Positions 1-6,975 of a stretch of 7,099 nt of DNA are shown in pieces. The DNA is from an uncultured Clostridia bacterium (GTDB lineage Bacteria; Bacillota; Clostridia; Oscillospirales; Acutalibacteraceae): positions 1-7,099 of the forward strand of contig CAMFTS010000051.1 in assembly GCA_945988915.1 (NCBI GenBank), in the 5' to 3' direction. Below the pieces are notes generated by a model. That model did not search any database, had not been told where the DNA came from, and worked only from the letters and a program-made list of their open reading frames with translations. Made by a program: the position numbers and the translations under genes. The first letter of the stretch is position 1. Every line of letters begins with the position of its first letter.

Positions 1-46
1 TACACAAGGAGTATCGTCGGCAGCGTCAGATGTGTATAAGAGACAG
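1..46 (+). other. Illumina Nextera adapter contamination (P5 end, i5 index, Read 1/Tn5 mosaic end)
   Basis: This stretch is synthetic, not genomic. Bases 1-5 (TACAC) match the 3' end of the P5 flow-cell oligo. Bases 6-13 (AAGGAGTA) match an i5 index that I recall as Nextera S507/N507. Bases 14-27 are the Nextera Read 1 segment TCGTCGGCAGCGTC, and bases 28-46 are the 19-base Tn5 mosaic end AGATGTGTATAAGAGACAG. The order and spacing are exactly those of a finished Nextera library molecule. The likely cause is untrimmed read-through of short inserts that was assembled onto the contig end. True genomic sequence starts at about base 47. Confidence 0.98.
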
Positions 47-63
47 CAAAACTATTGTATCAC

Positions 64-101
64 AAAAACGGAGTTTTGAAATAATAATTCAAAACTCCGT
101 T
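64..101 (-). terminator. Rho-independent terminator after galM
   Basis: A perfect 14-bp inverted repeat (67-80 with 88-101) encloses a 7-base AT-only loop (81-87). Read on the minus strand, the hairpin starts 6 bases after the galM stop codon. It ends in a run of five T (complement of 64-68) followed by GTG, the usual form of an intrinsic terminator. On the plus strand the bases after the stem are less T-rich, so it should work best leftward, though it may also stop transcription entering from the left. Confidence 0.88.
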
Positions 102-107
102 AAATCT

Positions 108-1154
108 TTATTTTGAAAATTTATATACCGATGTTGAAATAAAGGGTTTATCCGGTGAAAAAACATTCTGAATAAACTCTTTATGATTTACAGCATCCGG
201 GAAATACTGAGTTTCAAGGCAGAATCCCGAACGGTGTGTGAGAGGCTTACTCTCTTTACCTGTCTGCGTTCCGTCCATAAAGTTGCCGATATAAAACTGG
301 ACTCCGGGCAGATCCGTATAACATTCCATAATTCTGCCGCTCTTTTCAGATTTGACCTCTGCATAAAGCTTCAAAGAGCCGTCGTAGTTTTCAATTTGGA
401 AATTGTGGTCATATCCTCTTCCTATGATAAGCTGTTCGTCATCAGCATCAACATCTTTTCCTATTTTCTTTGCATTTCTGAAATCAAACGGCGTTCCCTC
501 GACACTTCTGATTTCGCCTGTGGGAATAGCGTCTGAATCCGTAGGCGTATATGCGTCACAATAAAACTTTACAATGTGGTCAAGAATTTTTCCGCCGTCA
601 AAGCCGTCAAGGTTAAAATATGCATGATTTGTAATATTAAGAGGACATTTTTCGCTCGGAACACAGTTATAGCTGATTTTAACTTCATTGTCTTCACTGA
701 AAGAGAAGGTCACCTCATTGTCAACCTCTCCCGGAAAGCCTTCTGCACCGTTCGGACTGTGATATGTGAATTTAACACTGTTATCACCGATAATTTCATC
801 ATTCCAAACAGCAATTTCGTACTCGTGATTTGAATGAAGAGTGAATTTTCCGTCAACATTCTTTGTGATTTGATAATTCTTACCGTCAAGGTCAAAACCC
901 TTGCCTGCAATACGGTTAGCAACTCTGCCTACCGTTCTGCCCTGAGAATCCGTACAAAGCTCCTGTCCTTCCATAGTGTCAAAGCCGACAAGGACATCCG
1001 CAAGTTTGCCGTCTTTATCGGGTACAACGATTTTATTAAGTGTTGCGCCGTACGAAACAAGCTCAATATATGCTCCGCTTTCGTTAGAAATTATAAAAGA
1101 ATAAACTTCTCTGCCGTCTTTGGTTTTTCCGTATAATGATTTCTGAATTTTCAT
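108..1154 (-). CDS. galM: Aldose 1-epimerase (mutarotase)
   Basis: A 348-residue cytoplasmic protein of the galactose mutarotase family, which interconverts alpha and beta anomers of aldoses and feeds beta-galactose or glucose breakdown into the Leloir pathway. The length is normal for the family. Visible signatures are the GRVANRI segment (residues 76-82), NITNHAYFN with the catalytic-acid histidine H177, GYDHNF with the substrate-binding aspartate D249, and CLETQ with the catalytic-base glutamate E314. H107 sits at the usual LHGG position, but the motif reads LHSN here. There is no signal peptide. The start is supported by a GAGGGAG ribosome binding site (complement of 1162-1168) 7 bases upstream. 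The gene is transcribed alone and leftward from its own promoter and ends at a hairpin terminator. The substrate could be a sugar other than galactose, since family members are promiscuous. Confidence 0.95.
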   Translation of the reverse strand: MKIQKSLYGKTKDGREVYSFIISNESGAYIELVSYGATLNKIVVPDKDGKLADVLVGFDTMEGQELCTDSQGRTVGRVANRIAGKGFDLDGKNYQITKNVDGKFTLHSNHEYEIAVWNDEIIGDNSVKFTYHSPNGAEGFPGEVDNEVTFSFSEDNEVKISYNCVPSEKCPLNITNHAYFNLDGFDGGKILDHIVKFYCDAYTPTDSDAIPTGEIRSVEGTPFDFRNAKKIGKDVDADDEQLIIGRGYDHNFQIENYDGSLKLYAEVKSEKSGRIMECYTDLPGVQFYIGNFMDGTQTGKESKPLTHRSGFCLETQYFPDAVNHKEFIQNVFSPDKPFISTSVYKFSK

Positions 1155-1184
1155 AATTACGCTCCCTCAGTTTTCTGTAAATTC

Positions 1185-1213
1185 AGTATATAATTTTATT
1201 TGTTAAGTGTCAA
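1185..1213 (-). promoter_or_regulatory. Sigma-A promoter of galM
   Basis: On the minus strand a perfect -35 box TTGACA (complement of 1208-1213) is followed, after exactly 17 bases, by TATACT (complement of 1185-1190), which is 5 of 6 matches to the -10 consensus. Transcription would start near 1178, giving a leader of about 24 bases that includes the galM ribosome binding site. This is the strongest promoter match in the window and suggests substantial basal expression unless repressed. No convincing operator palindrome is visible around it. Confidence 0.85.
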
Positions 1214-1232
1214 GAATGATAACAGCGTTTTA

Positions 1233-1261
1233 TTGACTTTTAGAACAAATAATTGTATTCT
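1233..1261 (+). promoter_or_regulatory. Sigma-A promoter of the FHA-SEDS-PBP operon
   Basis: TTGACT (1233-1238) and TATTCT (1256-1261) are separated by 17 bases, each close to the sigma-A consensus. The predicted transcription start is near 1268, about 22 bases before the chosen FHA start codon at 1291. It diverges from the galM promoter, and the two -35 boxes are only 19 bases apart (1214-1232). No other good promoter was seen in the short gaps of the downstream genes, so this is probably the main promoter for the rightward genes. Confidence 0.8.
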
Positions 1262-1277
1262 ATTAGTATATGCTTTT

Positions 1278-1284
1278 AAAGGAG
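1278..1284 (+). promoter_or_regulatory. Ribosome binding site that sets the FHA gene start at 1291
   Basis: AAAGGAG lies 6 bases before the ATG at 1291. An in-frame ATG at 1270 would place this site inside the coding region. That upstream ATG has no ribosome binding site of its own, and it lies almost on the predicted transcription start. The 1291 start is therefore preferred. Confidence 0.88.
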
Positions 1285-1290
1285 AAAACT

Positions 1291-2022
1291 ATGGATTTTT
1301 TTCTTGAACAATTTGACTATCTTGTTCGCTATGTATTTGCAATAATTGCCGTAGTAATACTTTTGCGCTGTGTTTTTTCTCTTTTCAGATCAAGACCGAG
1401 ACGCGAAGTTATGGCAAAGCTTATTGACCTTGCAGACGACAGCGAAATCGAAATAGAAAACTGGGAAACATCTATCGGCAGAAGCCGTTCTTGTGACATT
1501 TCATTAAAGAATTACGGAACAGTATCGCGTTTTCATGCAGTTCTTGCTTTGCGTAAAGGCGGCTGGTATATCTTTGATACCGACTCAAGAACAGGAGTGT
1601 ATTTAAACGGTGAACAAATAAGACATGCCGGAAAGATATTTGACGGAGATACTGTTTCTTTCGGTAACGCCGTTATGACATTTTCTTCAAACGGCTACGG
1701 TGCTATGAGCGAAGACGAAGAGAGCTCTGTCAGAGACTACACAAATGCCGAGCGACTTGTAAACCTCTCTGACAACAGTGCCTATTACCTAAGCGGCAGT
1801 TGTCTTATCGGCAAAGACAGTAACTGTAATATTTGTCTTCCTATGCACGACATCTCAAAAGAACACGCTGAGGTTTATCTGACAAGAAACGGTTGGATGA
1901 TTGCCGATCTTGATTCTGAAAGCGGAACATATTTAAACGGACAAATTGTAATCGGTGCATATCCGCTTTATGACGGAGATATAATTTCGGTCGGTGAATA
2001 CAGATTTATGTTCAGAGAATAA
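1291..2022 (+). CDS. Membrane-anchored tandem FHA-domain protein
   Basis: A 243-residue protein with one N-terminal membrane segment (about residues 9-32), a basic stretch (RSRPRR, about 33-38) that predicts a cytoplasmic C-terminal part, and two forkhead-associated domains. FHA1 (about 61-131) carries GRSRSCDI, SRFH and SRTGVYLNG; the canonical phosphothreonine-binding positions are R64, S79 and H82. FHA2 (about 173-243) carries GKDSNCNI, SKEH (S189, H192) and SESGTYLNG, with Lys175 where most FHA domains have arginine. FHA domains read phosphothreonine, so the likely role is to recruit kinase-phosphorylated partners to the cell-wall synthesis proteins encoded next door. The gene leads the operon; its TAA is part of the ribosome binding site of the next gene, 12 bases before that start. 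The start is chosen from the ribosome binding site at 1278-1284. No kinase gene is in the window, so the phosphorylated partner is unknown. Confidence 0.92.
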   Translation: MDFFLEQFDYLVRYVFAIIAVVILLRCVFSLFRSRPRREVMAKLIDLADDSEIEIENWETSIGRSRSCDISLKNYGTVSRFHAVLALRKGGWYIFDTDSRTGVYLNGEQIRHAGKIFDGDTVSFGNAVMTFSSNGYGAMSEDEESSVRDYTNAERLVNLSDNSAYYLSGSCLIGKDSNCNICLPMHDISKEHAEVYLTRNGWMIADLDSESGTYLNGQIVIGAYPLYDGDIISVGEYRFMFRE

Positions 2023-2027
2023 GGAGG
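2021..2027 (+). promoter_or_regulatory. Ribosome binding site overlapping the FHA stop codon, serving a GTG start
   Basis: AAGGAGG begins within the TAA stop codon of the FHA gene (2020-2022) and lies 7 bases before the GTG at 2035. This near-perfect site supports the non-ATG start and implies that ribosomes ending FHA translation help initiation of the SEDS gene. Confidence 0.88.
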
Positions 2028-2034
2028 GAAATCA

Positions 2035-3309
2035 GTGTCTGTTAAAAATTCTAAAAGAAAATACCGTTACAGAAAACCTGTAAACTGGACTTTTCTTCTT
2101 GTTCTTATTACTGCTTTTCAGGTGTTTTGTGCCGGACAAATTCTATTAAACGGCGGCGAAAAATTAGTTAAAGAAACTATTTATATTGTTTTCGGAGCTT
2201 ATATTCTCGTTGAATGGGTATATTTCCTTGTCTTTGCGGGAATTCTTCGAAGAAAAAGCTTTGAAGTAGAACTGATTGCCTTTTTCCTTTCGGGAATAAG
2301 CTTAGCATTGACGACAAGTGTTTATCCTGACAAAGCTTACACGCAGTTAATTGCCGTTTTCCTCGGAATAGGCGTATTTATTGTTCTTCTTTGGATTTTA
2401 AGTGATATTGACAGAGTCATTAAACTTAGAATCCCTGTTGCTGTCGCATCGATAGCCGCTTTAGTTTTCACTTTGATTTTTGCTAAAGAAATAAACGGCG
2501 CAAGGAACTGGATTATTCTCGGCAACGGCTTGCTGTCAATTCAGACTTCTGAATTGATAAAGATTGCATTTATTTTCGTCGGCGCGGCTACACTTGAAAA
2601 TCTTCAGTCAACAAAGCTTCTTACAAAATACATTATTTTTGCAGTTGCTTGTATAGGAATTCTCTTTTTAATGAGGGATTTCGGAACAGCGCTTATTTTC
2701 TTCTTTACTTTTGTAATAATTGCGTTTTTGCGTTCAGGCGATATAAAAACTATTTTTCTTATTTGCACGGGTGCGCTTATGGGCGGCATAGGCGTTCTGA
2801 CCTTCAAGCCTTATGTAGCAAACAGATTCGCCTCATACCGTCATGTTTGGGAATTCGCCGATGATAAGGGATATCAGCAAGTCAGACTGCTTATTTATTC
2901 CGTAAGCGGAGGTCTGTTCGGATTAGGGCTCGGCAACGGAAAGTTAAGATATGTTTATGCTGCGACAGAAGACCTTGCTTTCGGTATGGTCTGCGAAGAA
3001 TTCGGAATGATTATTGCATTTACGGTCTTACTTACTTTTGTCGCTTTAGTAGTTTACAGTATCAGGTATTCCGTTGCGGCAAGGTCGTCTTTTTATGCAA
3101 TAGCTGCCTGTGCTGCCTCTGCGCTTCTGCTTTTTCAAACAGCATTGCATGTTTTCGGCGTTACGGACCTATTGCCTTGGACCGGTGTTACCCTTCCGTT
3201 CATCAGCCGCGGCGGTTCAAGTATGATGTGCTGTTGGGGCTTGGTAGCTCTTATCAAAGCAATAGATGTAAAAACATATAAGCGTTACGATAAAATAATT
3301 AAAGACTGA
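2035..3309 (+). CDS. FtsW/RodA/SpoVE-family (SEDS) peptidoglycan glycosyltransferase, RodA-like
   Basis: A 424-residue, strongly hydrophobic multi-pass membrane protein with a basic N-terminus and roughly ten or more membrane segments. SEDS proteins polymerise lipid II into glycan strands together with a class B PBP. Family marks in order are NGARNWI (154-160), QTSELIK (170-176), RDFGTAL (214-220), a GLGLGNG turn (296-302), TED followed by EEFG (311-324), and LPFISRGGSS (387-396). Aligning the EEFG block with E. coli FtsW places D313 on the catalytic aspartate (D297 in E. coli FtsW), so the enzyme looks active. It starts with GTG behind an excellent ribosome binding site. The PBP gene follows 31 bases after the stop, the usual polymerase/transpeptidase pairing. 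RodA is favoured over FtsW because of the FHA-SEDS-PBP order and the lack of division genes, but a division or sporulation role cannot be excluded. Confidence 0.95.
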   Translation: MSVKNSKRKYRYRKPVNWTFLLVLITAFQVFCAGQILLNGGEKLVKETIYIVFGAYILVEWVYFLVFAGILRRKSFEVELIAFFLSGISLALTTSVYPDKAYTQLIAVFLGIGVFIVLLWILSDIDRVIKLRIPVAVASIAALVFTLIFAKEINGARNWIILGNGLLSIQTSELIKIAFIFVGAATLENLQSTKLLTKYIIFAVACIGILFLMRDFGTALIFFFTFVIIAFLRSGDIKTIFLICTGALMGGIGVLTFKPYVANRFASYRHVWEFADDKGYQQVRLLIYSVSGGLFGLGLGNGKLRYVYAATEDLAFGMVCEEFGMIIAFTVLLTFVALVVYSIRYSVAARSSFYAIAACAASALLLFQTALHVFGVTDLLPWTGVTLPFISRGGSSMMCCWGLVALIKAIDVKTYKRYDKIIKD

Positions 3310-3340
3310 TTTTTATAAATTCTGAAAGGAGAGATAAAGA

Positions 3341-4741
3341 ATGAAATCTATTTCGCGCAGAGCCTGGGTGCTTTATCTTATGACTGTTGCCTTTATATGC
3401 GGACTCGCCTTTCTTCTTTACACTTTCTTTTTGAATGCGGATTCCTGGTCAATGAAAAAAGCAAACAGACACATTTACTCGTCAAGCACACTGACTACTG
3501 CCGGCAGTATAACCGATGAAAGCGGCGCAATACTCGCGGCTACCGTTGACGGAAAAAGAGTATATAACGAGTCGAAATCCATCAGAACCGCTACGCTCCA
3601 TATAGTCGGAGATTCCGAAGGTTATATAGCAAGCGGAGTTCAGACTTCATACAAGGATGTGCTTACCGGATACAACATATTTGACGGTATATATGACTTG
3701 AAGAAGTACGGAAAAGGCAGTGATATTCAGCTTACCGTAAATGCAGAGCTTTGCAGAACAGCATATGAAGCATTAGGTTCAAACAAGGGTACTGTCGGTG
3801 TATATAACTACAAAACCGGTGAATTGTACTGCGTTGTTTCTAAGCCGTCGTTTGATATTCAAAACAAACCGACACAATCTATAAATAATGATAAAAACGG
3901 TGAATATGACGGTGTTTATCTTAACAGATTCTTTTCCGGCGTCTATACACCGGGTTCAACTTTCAAGGTAATCACTGCGGCAAGTGCTATTGATAATATT
4001 CCGGATATTAACACAAGAAGCTTTGAATGTAAGGGCGAATATAAAATTGACGGCAGTTCTGTAAAATGCCTTTCAACTCACTATACATTAGGCTTTGAAA
4101 AAGCGCTTAATCAATCCTGCAACAGTGCTTTTGCTCAAATTGCTGTTGAATTAGGTTCGGAAAAACTGACTCAAACCACTCAAGCTCTTGGATTCGGCAA
4201 AAGCTATATCGTAGGAAATATAACTCTTGCCAAAAGCTCATTCAACTTAGCAGAAGCTTCAAAGCTTGATTTAGGCTGGGCGGGTATAGGACAATACACT
4301 ACAAGAGTTAATCCGTGCCATATGCTTATGATTGTTGGTGCTGTTGCAAACGGCGGTACCTCCCCTGTTCCGTATTTCATTAAAAATATAACATCACCGA
4401 CAGGCAAAACCGTCTTCAAAGGCAAAACAGAAATGCTTGACCCTATGTTTACACAGTCAACTGCACAAAAGCTTAATGAATTACTGCGTTCCGATGTTGT
4501 AAATAATTACGGTGATTACAGATTTAAAGGTCTTGAAATGTGCGGTAAAACAGGTACAGCTGAAGTAAGCTCCGAAGACGGAGGTCTCAGACCGCACGCT
4601 TGGTTTGTTGGCTTTTCTCAGCGCAACGATTTACCGCTTGCAATAGTCGTTGTAGTTGAAAACGGCGGAGGCGGAAGTTCGGTTGCTATTCCTGTTGCAA
4701 ACAAGACTATGCAAAAAGCAGAGGAATTATTTAATGAATAA
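3341..4741 (+). CDS. Class B penicillin-binding protein (peptidoglycan D,D-transpeptidase, PbpA/PBP2-like)
   Basis: A 466-residue protein with a basic N-terminus, one membrane anchor (about residues 8-30) and an extracellular body. It cross-links peptidoglycan stem peptides and is a beta-lactam target. The short N-terminal pedestal contains the family-like block GSITDESGAILA (55-66). The transpeptidase domain (about 145-460) has all three active-site motifs: STFK (206-209; nucleophile S206, base K209), SCN (259-261) and KTG (403-405, in KTGTAE). At 466 residues it is shorter than typical E. coli-like PBP2 (over 600) and closer to actinobacterial PbpA. An AAAGGAG site (3325-3331) lies 9 bases before the ATG. 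It is the expected partner of the SEDS protein just upstream, and the two likely form one complex in the membrane. Confidence 0.95.
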   Translation: MKSISRRAWVLYLMTVAFICGLAFLLYTFFLNADSWSMKKANRHIYSSSTLTTAGSITDESGAILAATVDGKRVYNESKSIRTATLHIVGDSEGYIASGVQTSYKDVLTGYNIFDGIYDLKKYGKGSDIQLTVNAELCRTAYEALGSNKGTVGVYNYKTGELYCVVSKPSFDIQNKPTQSINNDKNGEYDGVYLNRFFSGVYTPGSTFKVITAASAIDNIPDINTRSFECKGEYKIDGSSVKCLSTHYTLGFEKALNQSCNSAFAQIAVELGSEKLTQTTQALGFGKSYIVGNITLAKSSFNLAEASKLDLGWAGIGQYTTRVNPCHMLMIVGAVANGGTSPVPYFIKNITSPTGKTVFKGKTEMLDPMFTQSTAQKLNELLRSDVVNNYGDYRFKGLEMCGKTGTAEVSSEDGGLRPHAWFVGFSQRNDLPLAIVVVVENGGGGSSVAIPVANKTMQKAEELFNE

Positions 4742-4759
4742 AACTGTTAGGAGCAAATT

Positions 4760-6118
4760 ATGAAATTCTTTTTTCCTGAAAATTACGGCGCTGTCGGTGA
4801 CGGCAATACAAATGATGTAAAAGCAATTCAATCTGCTATTGATGAGGCTGAAAAGTCAGGCGGAGGTACTGTCGTCCTTGAAAGCGGCAAGACATATTAT
4901 TCAAGCTCTGTTATCCTTAAGAAAAATGTTGAGCTTCACTTGCAGAAAGGCTCTCGTCTTAAGGCAACAAATGATATCAACGAGTATTTTCGTCCCTGTA
5001 ATTTCATAAACGATAAAACTAATACTCTTATAGGAAACCCCGTAACAGGCAAGCCGTCTTTCTGCTTTATTTACGGCTTTGAAGCTGACGGATGCTCAAT
5101 TACAGGTGAAGGAACTATTGACGCTAACGGTCACTCCTTCGTTGAGAGAAAAGACCGATATTATGTAACGGGCAATTTTTATCCGCGTCCGACAGTTATT
5201 TATGTTGAAAAAAGTAATCATATTTCATTTAAAGATATTACAATTATTGACGCTCCGTTCTGGACTTTGCATCCGGCAGGCTGTGATGATGTTTTAATTT
5301 CAAAGATCAGAATTTTAAATGACCTTGATGTTGCAAACTCTGACGGTATTGATCCCGACCACTGTTCAAATGTCAGAATTCTCGGCTGTCATGTTGAATG
5401 TGCCGATGATTGTATCTGCTTAAAGACTTCTAAAGGCAATGCCGAATACGGTCCGTGCGAAAATATTATTATTTCCGACTGCACTCTTATTTCAACCTCT
5501 GCCGCAATTAAAATCGGTACAGAGGGAGTCGGTGATTTCAGGAATGTACTTGTAAGTAACTGTATTATTTCAAAGAGTAACCGCGGCCTTTCTATTCAGA
5601 TTCGTGACGGCGGTAATGTTGAAAATGTCAGCTATTCAAACATAATTATCGAAACTCGCCGTTTCTGCCCTGATTGGTGGGGAACTGCCGAGCCTATTGT
5701 AATTACGACTTTTAACCGTGATGAAAACACAAAATCCGGTCACATAAAAAATATCAGATTCTCAAATATCACTTGCAAGGGCGAAAACGGTGTTCTCATT
5801 CACGGAACTGAAGATAATATGATTGAAAATATCACATTTGAAAATGTTCAGGTTGAATTGACAAAGACTTCAAAATGGGAAACCGGTCTTTATGATATGC
5901 GTCCCGGCCTTAATAAAGAAATTGAAAAAAGCAGGAATTCAGGCTTTTTTGTAAAGAATGCAAGCAACATTACCGTTATGAAATCAAGCGTCAAATGGGG
6001 CAATATCTGCGATGATTATGCACACGCTTTCTACGGTGAGAACTGTCCCGATGTTGAATTTGTAAGATTTAACGGTACAGCTGCTCACGATAATGACGAA
6101 GCAACAGTGATAAAATGA
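4760..6118 (+). CDS. GH28-type (polygalacturonase-like) beta-helix glycoside hydrolase, cytoplasmic
   Basis: A 452-residue right-handed parallel beta-helix protein. The N-terminus has the GAVGDG block (10-15) found in pectin-active enzymes, followed by many short beta-coil repeats of the type N-I-x-F/I-x-N. GH28 marks are NSDGID (193-198) and ADDCICLK (215-222), giving candidate catalytic aspartates D195, D216 and D217. The third canonical motif (GHG with a histidine) is replaced by IGTEGVGD (252-259), and the RIK motif is at best QIRDGG (280-285). This suggests a divergent GH28 branch whose substrate may not be plain polygalacturonate. There is no signal peptide, and 16 cysteines are spread along the chain, both fitting a cytoplasmic enzyme acting on imported oligosaccharides. 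AGGAG (4749-4753) precedes the ATG by 6 bases. The gene lies 18 bases after the PBP gene and overlaps the HAD gene by 4 bases. Confidence 0.88.
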   Translation: MKFFFPENYGAVGDGNTNDVKAIQSAIDEAEKSGGGTVVLESGKTYYSSSVILKKNVELHLQKGSRLKATNDINEYFRPCNFINDKTNTLIGNPVTGKPSFCFIYGFEADGCSITGEGTIDANGHSFVERKDRYYVTGNFYPRPTVIYVEKSNHISFKDITIIDAPFWTLHPAGCDDVLISKIRILNDLDVANSDGIDPDHCSNVRILGCHVECADDCICLKTSKGNAEYGPCENIIISDCTLISTSAAIKIGTEGVGDFRNVLVSNCIISKSNRGLSIQIRDGGNVENVSYSNIIIETRRFCPDWWGTAEPIVITTFNRDENTKSGHIKNIRFSNITCKGENGVLIHGTEDNMIENITFENVQVELTKTSKWETGLYDMRPGLNKEIEKSRNSGFFVKNASNITVMKSSVKWGNICDDYAHAFYGENCPDVEFVRFNGTAAHDNDEATVIK

Positions 6119-6975
6119 GAACATTGTATTTAACTGATATGGACGGTACTTTTTTGAATGATAAAGGTGTCGTTTCAGAGGAAAGCAAAAGAATAATAAA
6201 CGAACTTTCTCGCAAGGGCTTGCTCTTCTCTGTCGCAACGGCAAGAAGTGTTATTTCTGCAAGCGAGTTGCTCGACGGCGTAAACATAACGGCTCCTGCT
6301 GTTTTGCAAAACGGTGTTGTCATTTATGATTATAATAATAAAACGACGGTAAAATACCTAAGCTTATCAAGTGAAAATTTTTACAGCATTATAAAAATAT
6401 TTGAAGAAAACAACAAAGCTCCGTTCGCATTTTTCTTTAATAAAGCTAAAGAAGATTACAAAATAATATTTACGGATTTAAAACTTGAAGAACATAAACA
6501 GTATTATGAAAGCCGAAATAAAATGCACAGAGGTTTGGTTCAGAAAGCAGACAGATATGAAATACCGGAAGAATACAAGCCTATTTTCATAAGCCTTTGT
6601 GATGAGTATGATGATTTAGTTATCATAAAGAATGAATTAGACATGCTTTCAGAAGTCGGATACTCCTTTTATAAGGACACATACACTCCATATTGGTTTT
6701 TAGAGGTATTCAACAAAGAAGCGTCTAAAGCGAACGGTCTTTTGACGGTAAAAGAATACATTAAAGCTGATAAGGTTGTTGCTTTCGGCGATAACTACAA
6801 TGACTTTTCCCTGTTTGATGTTGCCGAAGAGAAGTATGCCGTTAATAACGCCGTAGAAGCACTTAAAGACGCTGCAGACGGTATCATTCCTTCAAACGAA
6901 GAAAACGGGGTCGCAGAGTATTTAAAGAATAATTTCAATATTACAAATTCTGTTGACAACGAAGAAGTAAAATGA
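6115..6975 (+). CDS. Cof-type HAD-superfamily (IIB) phosphatase
   Basis: A 286-residue cytoplasmic hydrolase of the haloacid dehalogenase superfamily. Motif I is DMDGT (8-12; nucleophile D8 and acid/base D10), motif II is the threonine in ATAR (T42), motif III is a lysine in the SKANGL segment (K205), and motif IV is GDNYND (225-230, with magnesium-binding D226 and D230). The large insert between motifs II and III is the C2 cap of subfamily IIB (Cof/YidA/YbiV-like), whose members dephosphorylate sugar phosphates, flavin precursors or pyridoxal phosphate. The substrate cannot be told from sequence. The ATG overlaps the TGA of the GH28 gene (ATGA), so translation is probably coupled, and a sugar-phosphate substrate from the same pathway is plausible but unproven. 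The last codons also hold the -35 box of the likely tRNA promoter. Confidence 0.92.
   Translation: MRTLYLTDMDGTFLNDKGVVSEESKRIINELSRKGLLFSVATARSVISASELLDGVNITAPAVLQNGVVIYDYNNKTTVKYLSLSSENFYSIIKIFEENNKAPFAFFFNKAKEDYKIIFTDLKLEEHKQYYESRNKMHRGLVQKADRYEIPEEYKPIFISLCDEYDDLVIIKNELDMLSEVGYSFYKDTYTPYWFLEVFNKEASKANGLLTVKEYIKADKVVAFGDNYNDFSLFDVAEEKYAVNNAVEALKDAADGIIPSNEENGVAEYLKNNFNITNSVDNEEVK

Noticed and set aside
28..46. The Tn5 mosaic end read as a sign of a natural Tn5/IS50 mobile element.
   Set aside because: It sits in exact register with the Read 1 segment and i5 index of a Nextera library molecule, and no transposase gene or second end is present.
710..922. Second minus-strand frame within galM.
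   Set aside because: It overlaps galM on the same strand in another frame and has no recognisable domain.
183..1136. Three open frames on the plus strand (183-536, 576-833, 834-1136) opposite galM.
   Set aside because: They lie fully antisense to a well-supported galM gene, have no family motifs, and show no convincing ribosome binding sites. They are frame shadows.
1214..1232. Possible operator between the divergent -35 boxes (AACAGCGTT-like element).
   Set aside because: The symmetry covers only the outer three bases on each side, and I could not match it to a CcpA or other known operator consensus.
2337..2864. Short frames on both strands inside the SEDS gene (2337-2525 minus, 2604-2807 minus, 2649-2864 plus).
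   Set aside because: They overlap an intact gene with clear family motifs, and their translations look like low-information shadows.
4204..4425. Minus-strand frame inside the PBP gene.
   Set aside because: It is antisense to the transpeptidase domain, with no motif and no plausible start context.
5984..6323. Two minus-strand frames across the GH28/HAD junction.
   Set aside because: They lie antisense to two intact genes joined by an ATGA overlap, and no domain is recognisable.
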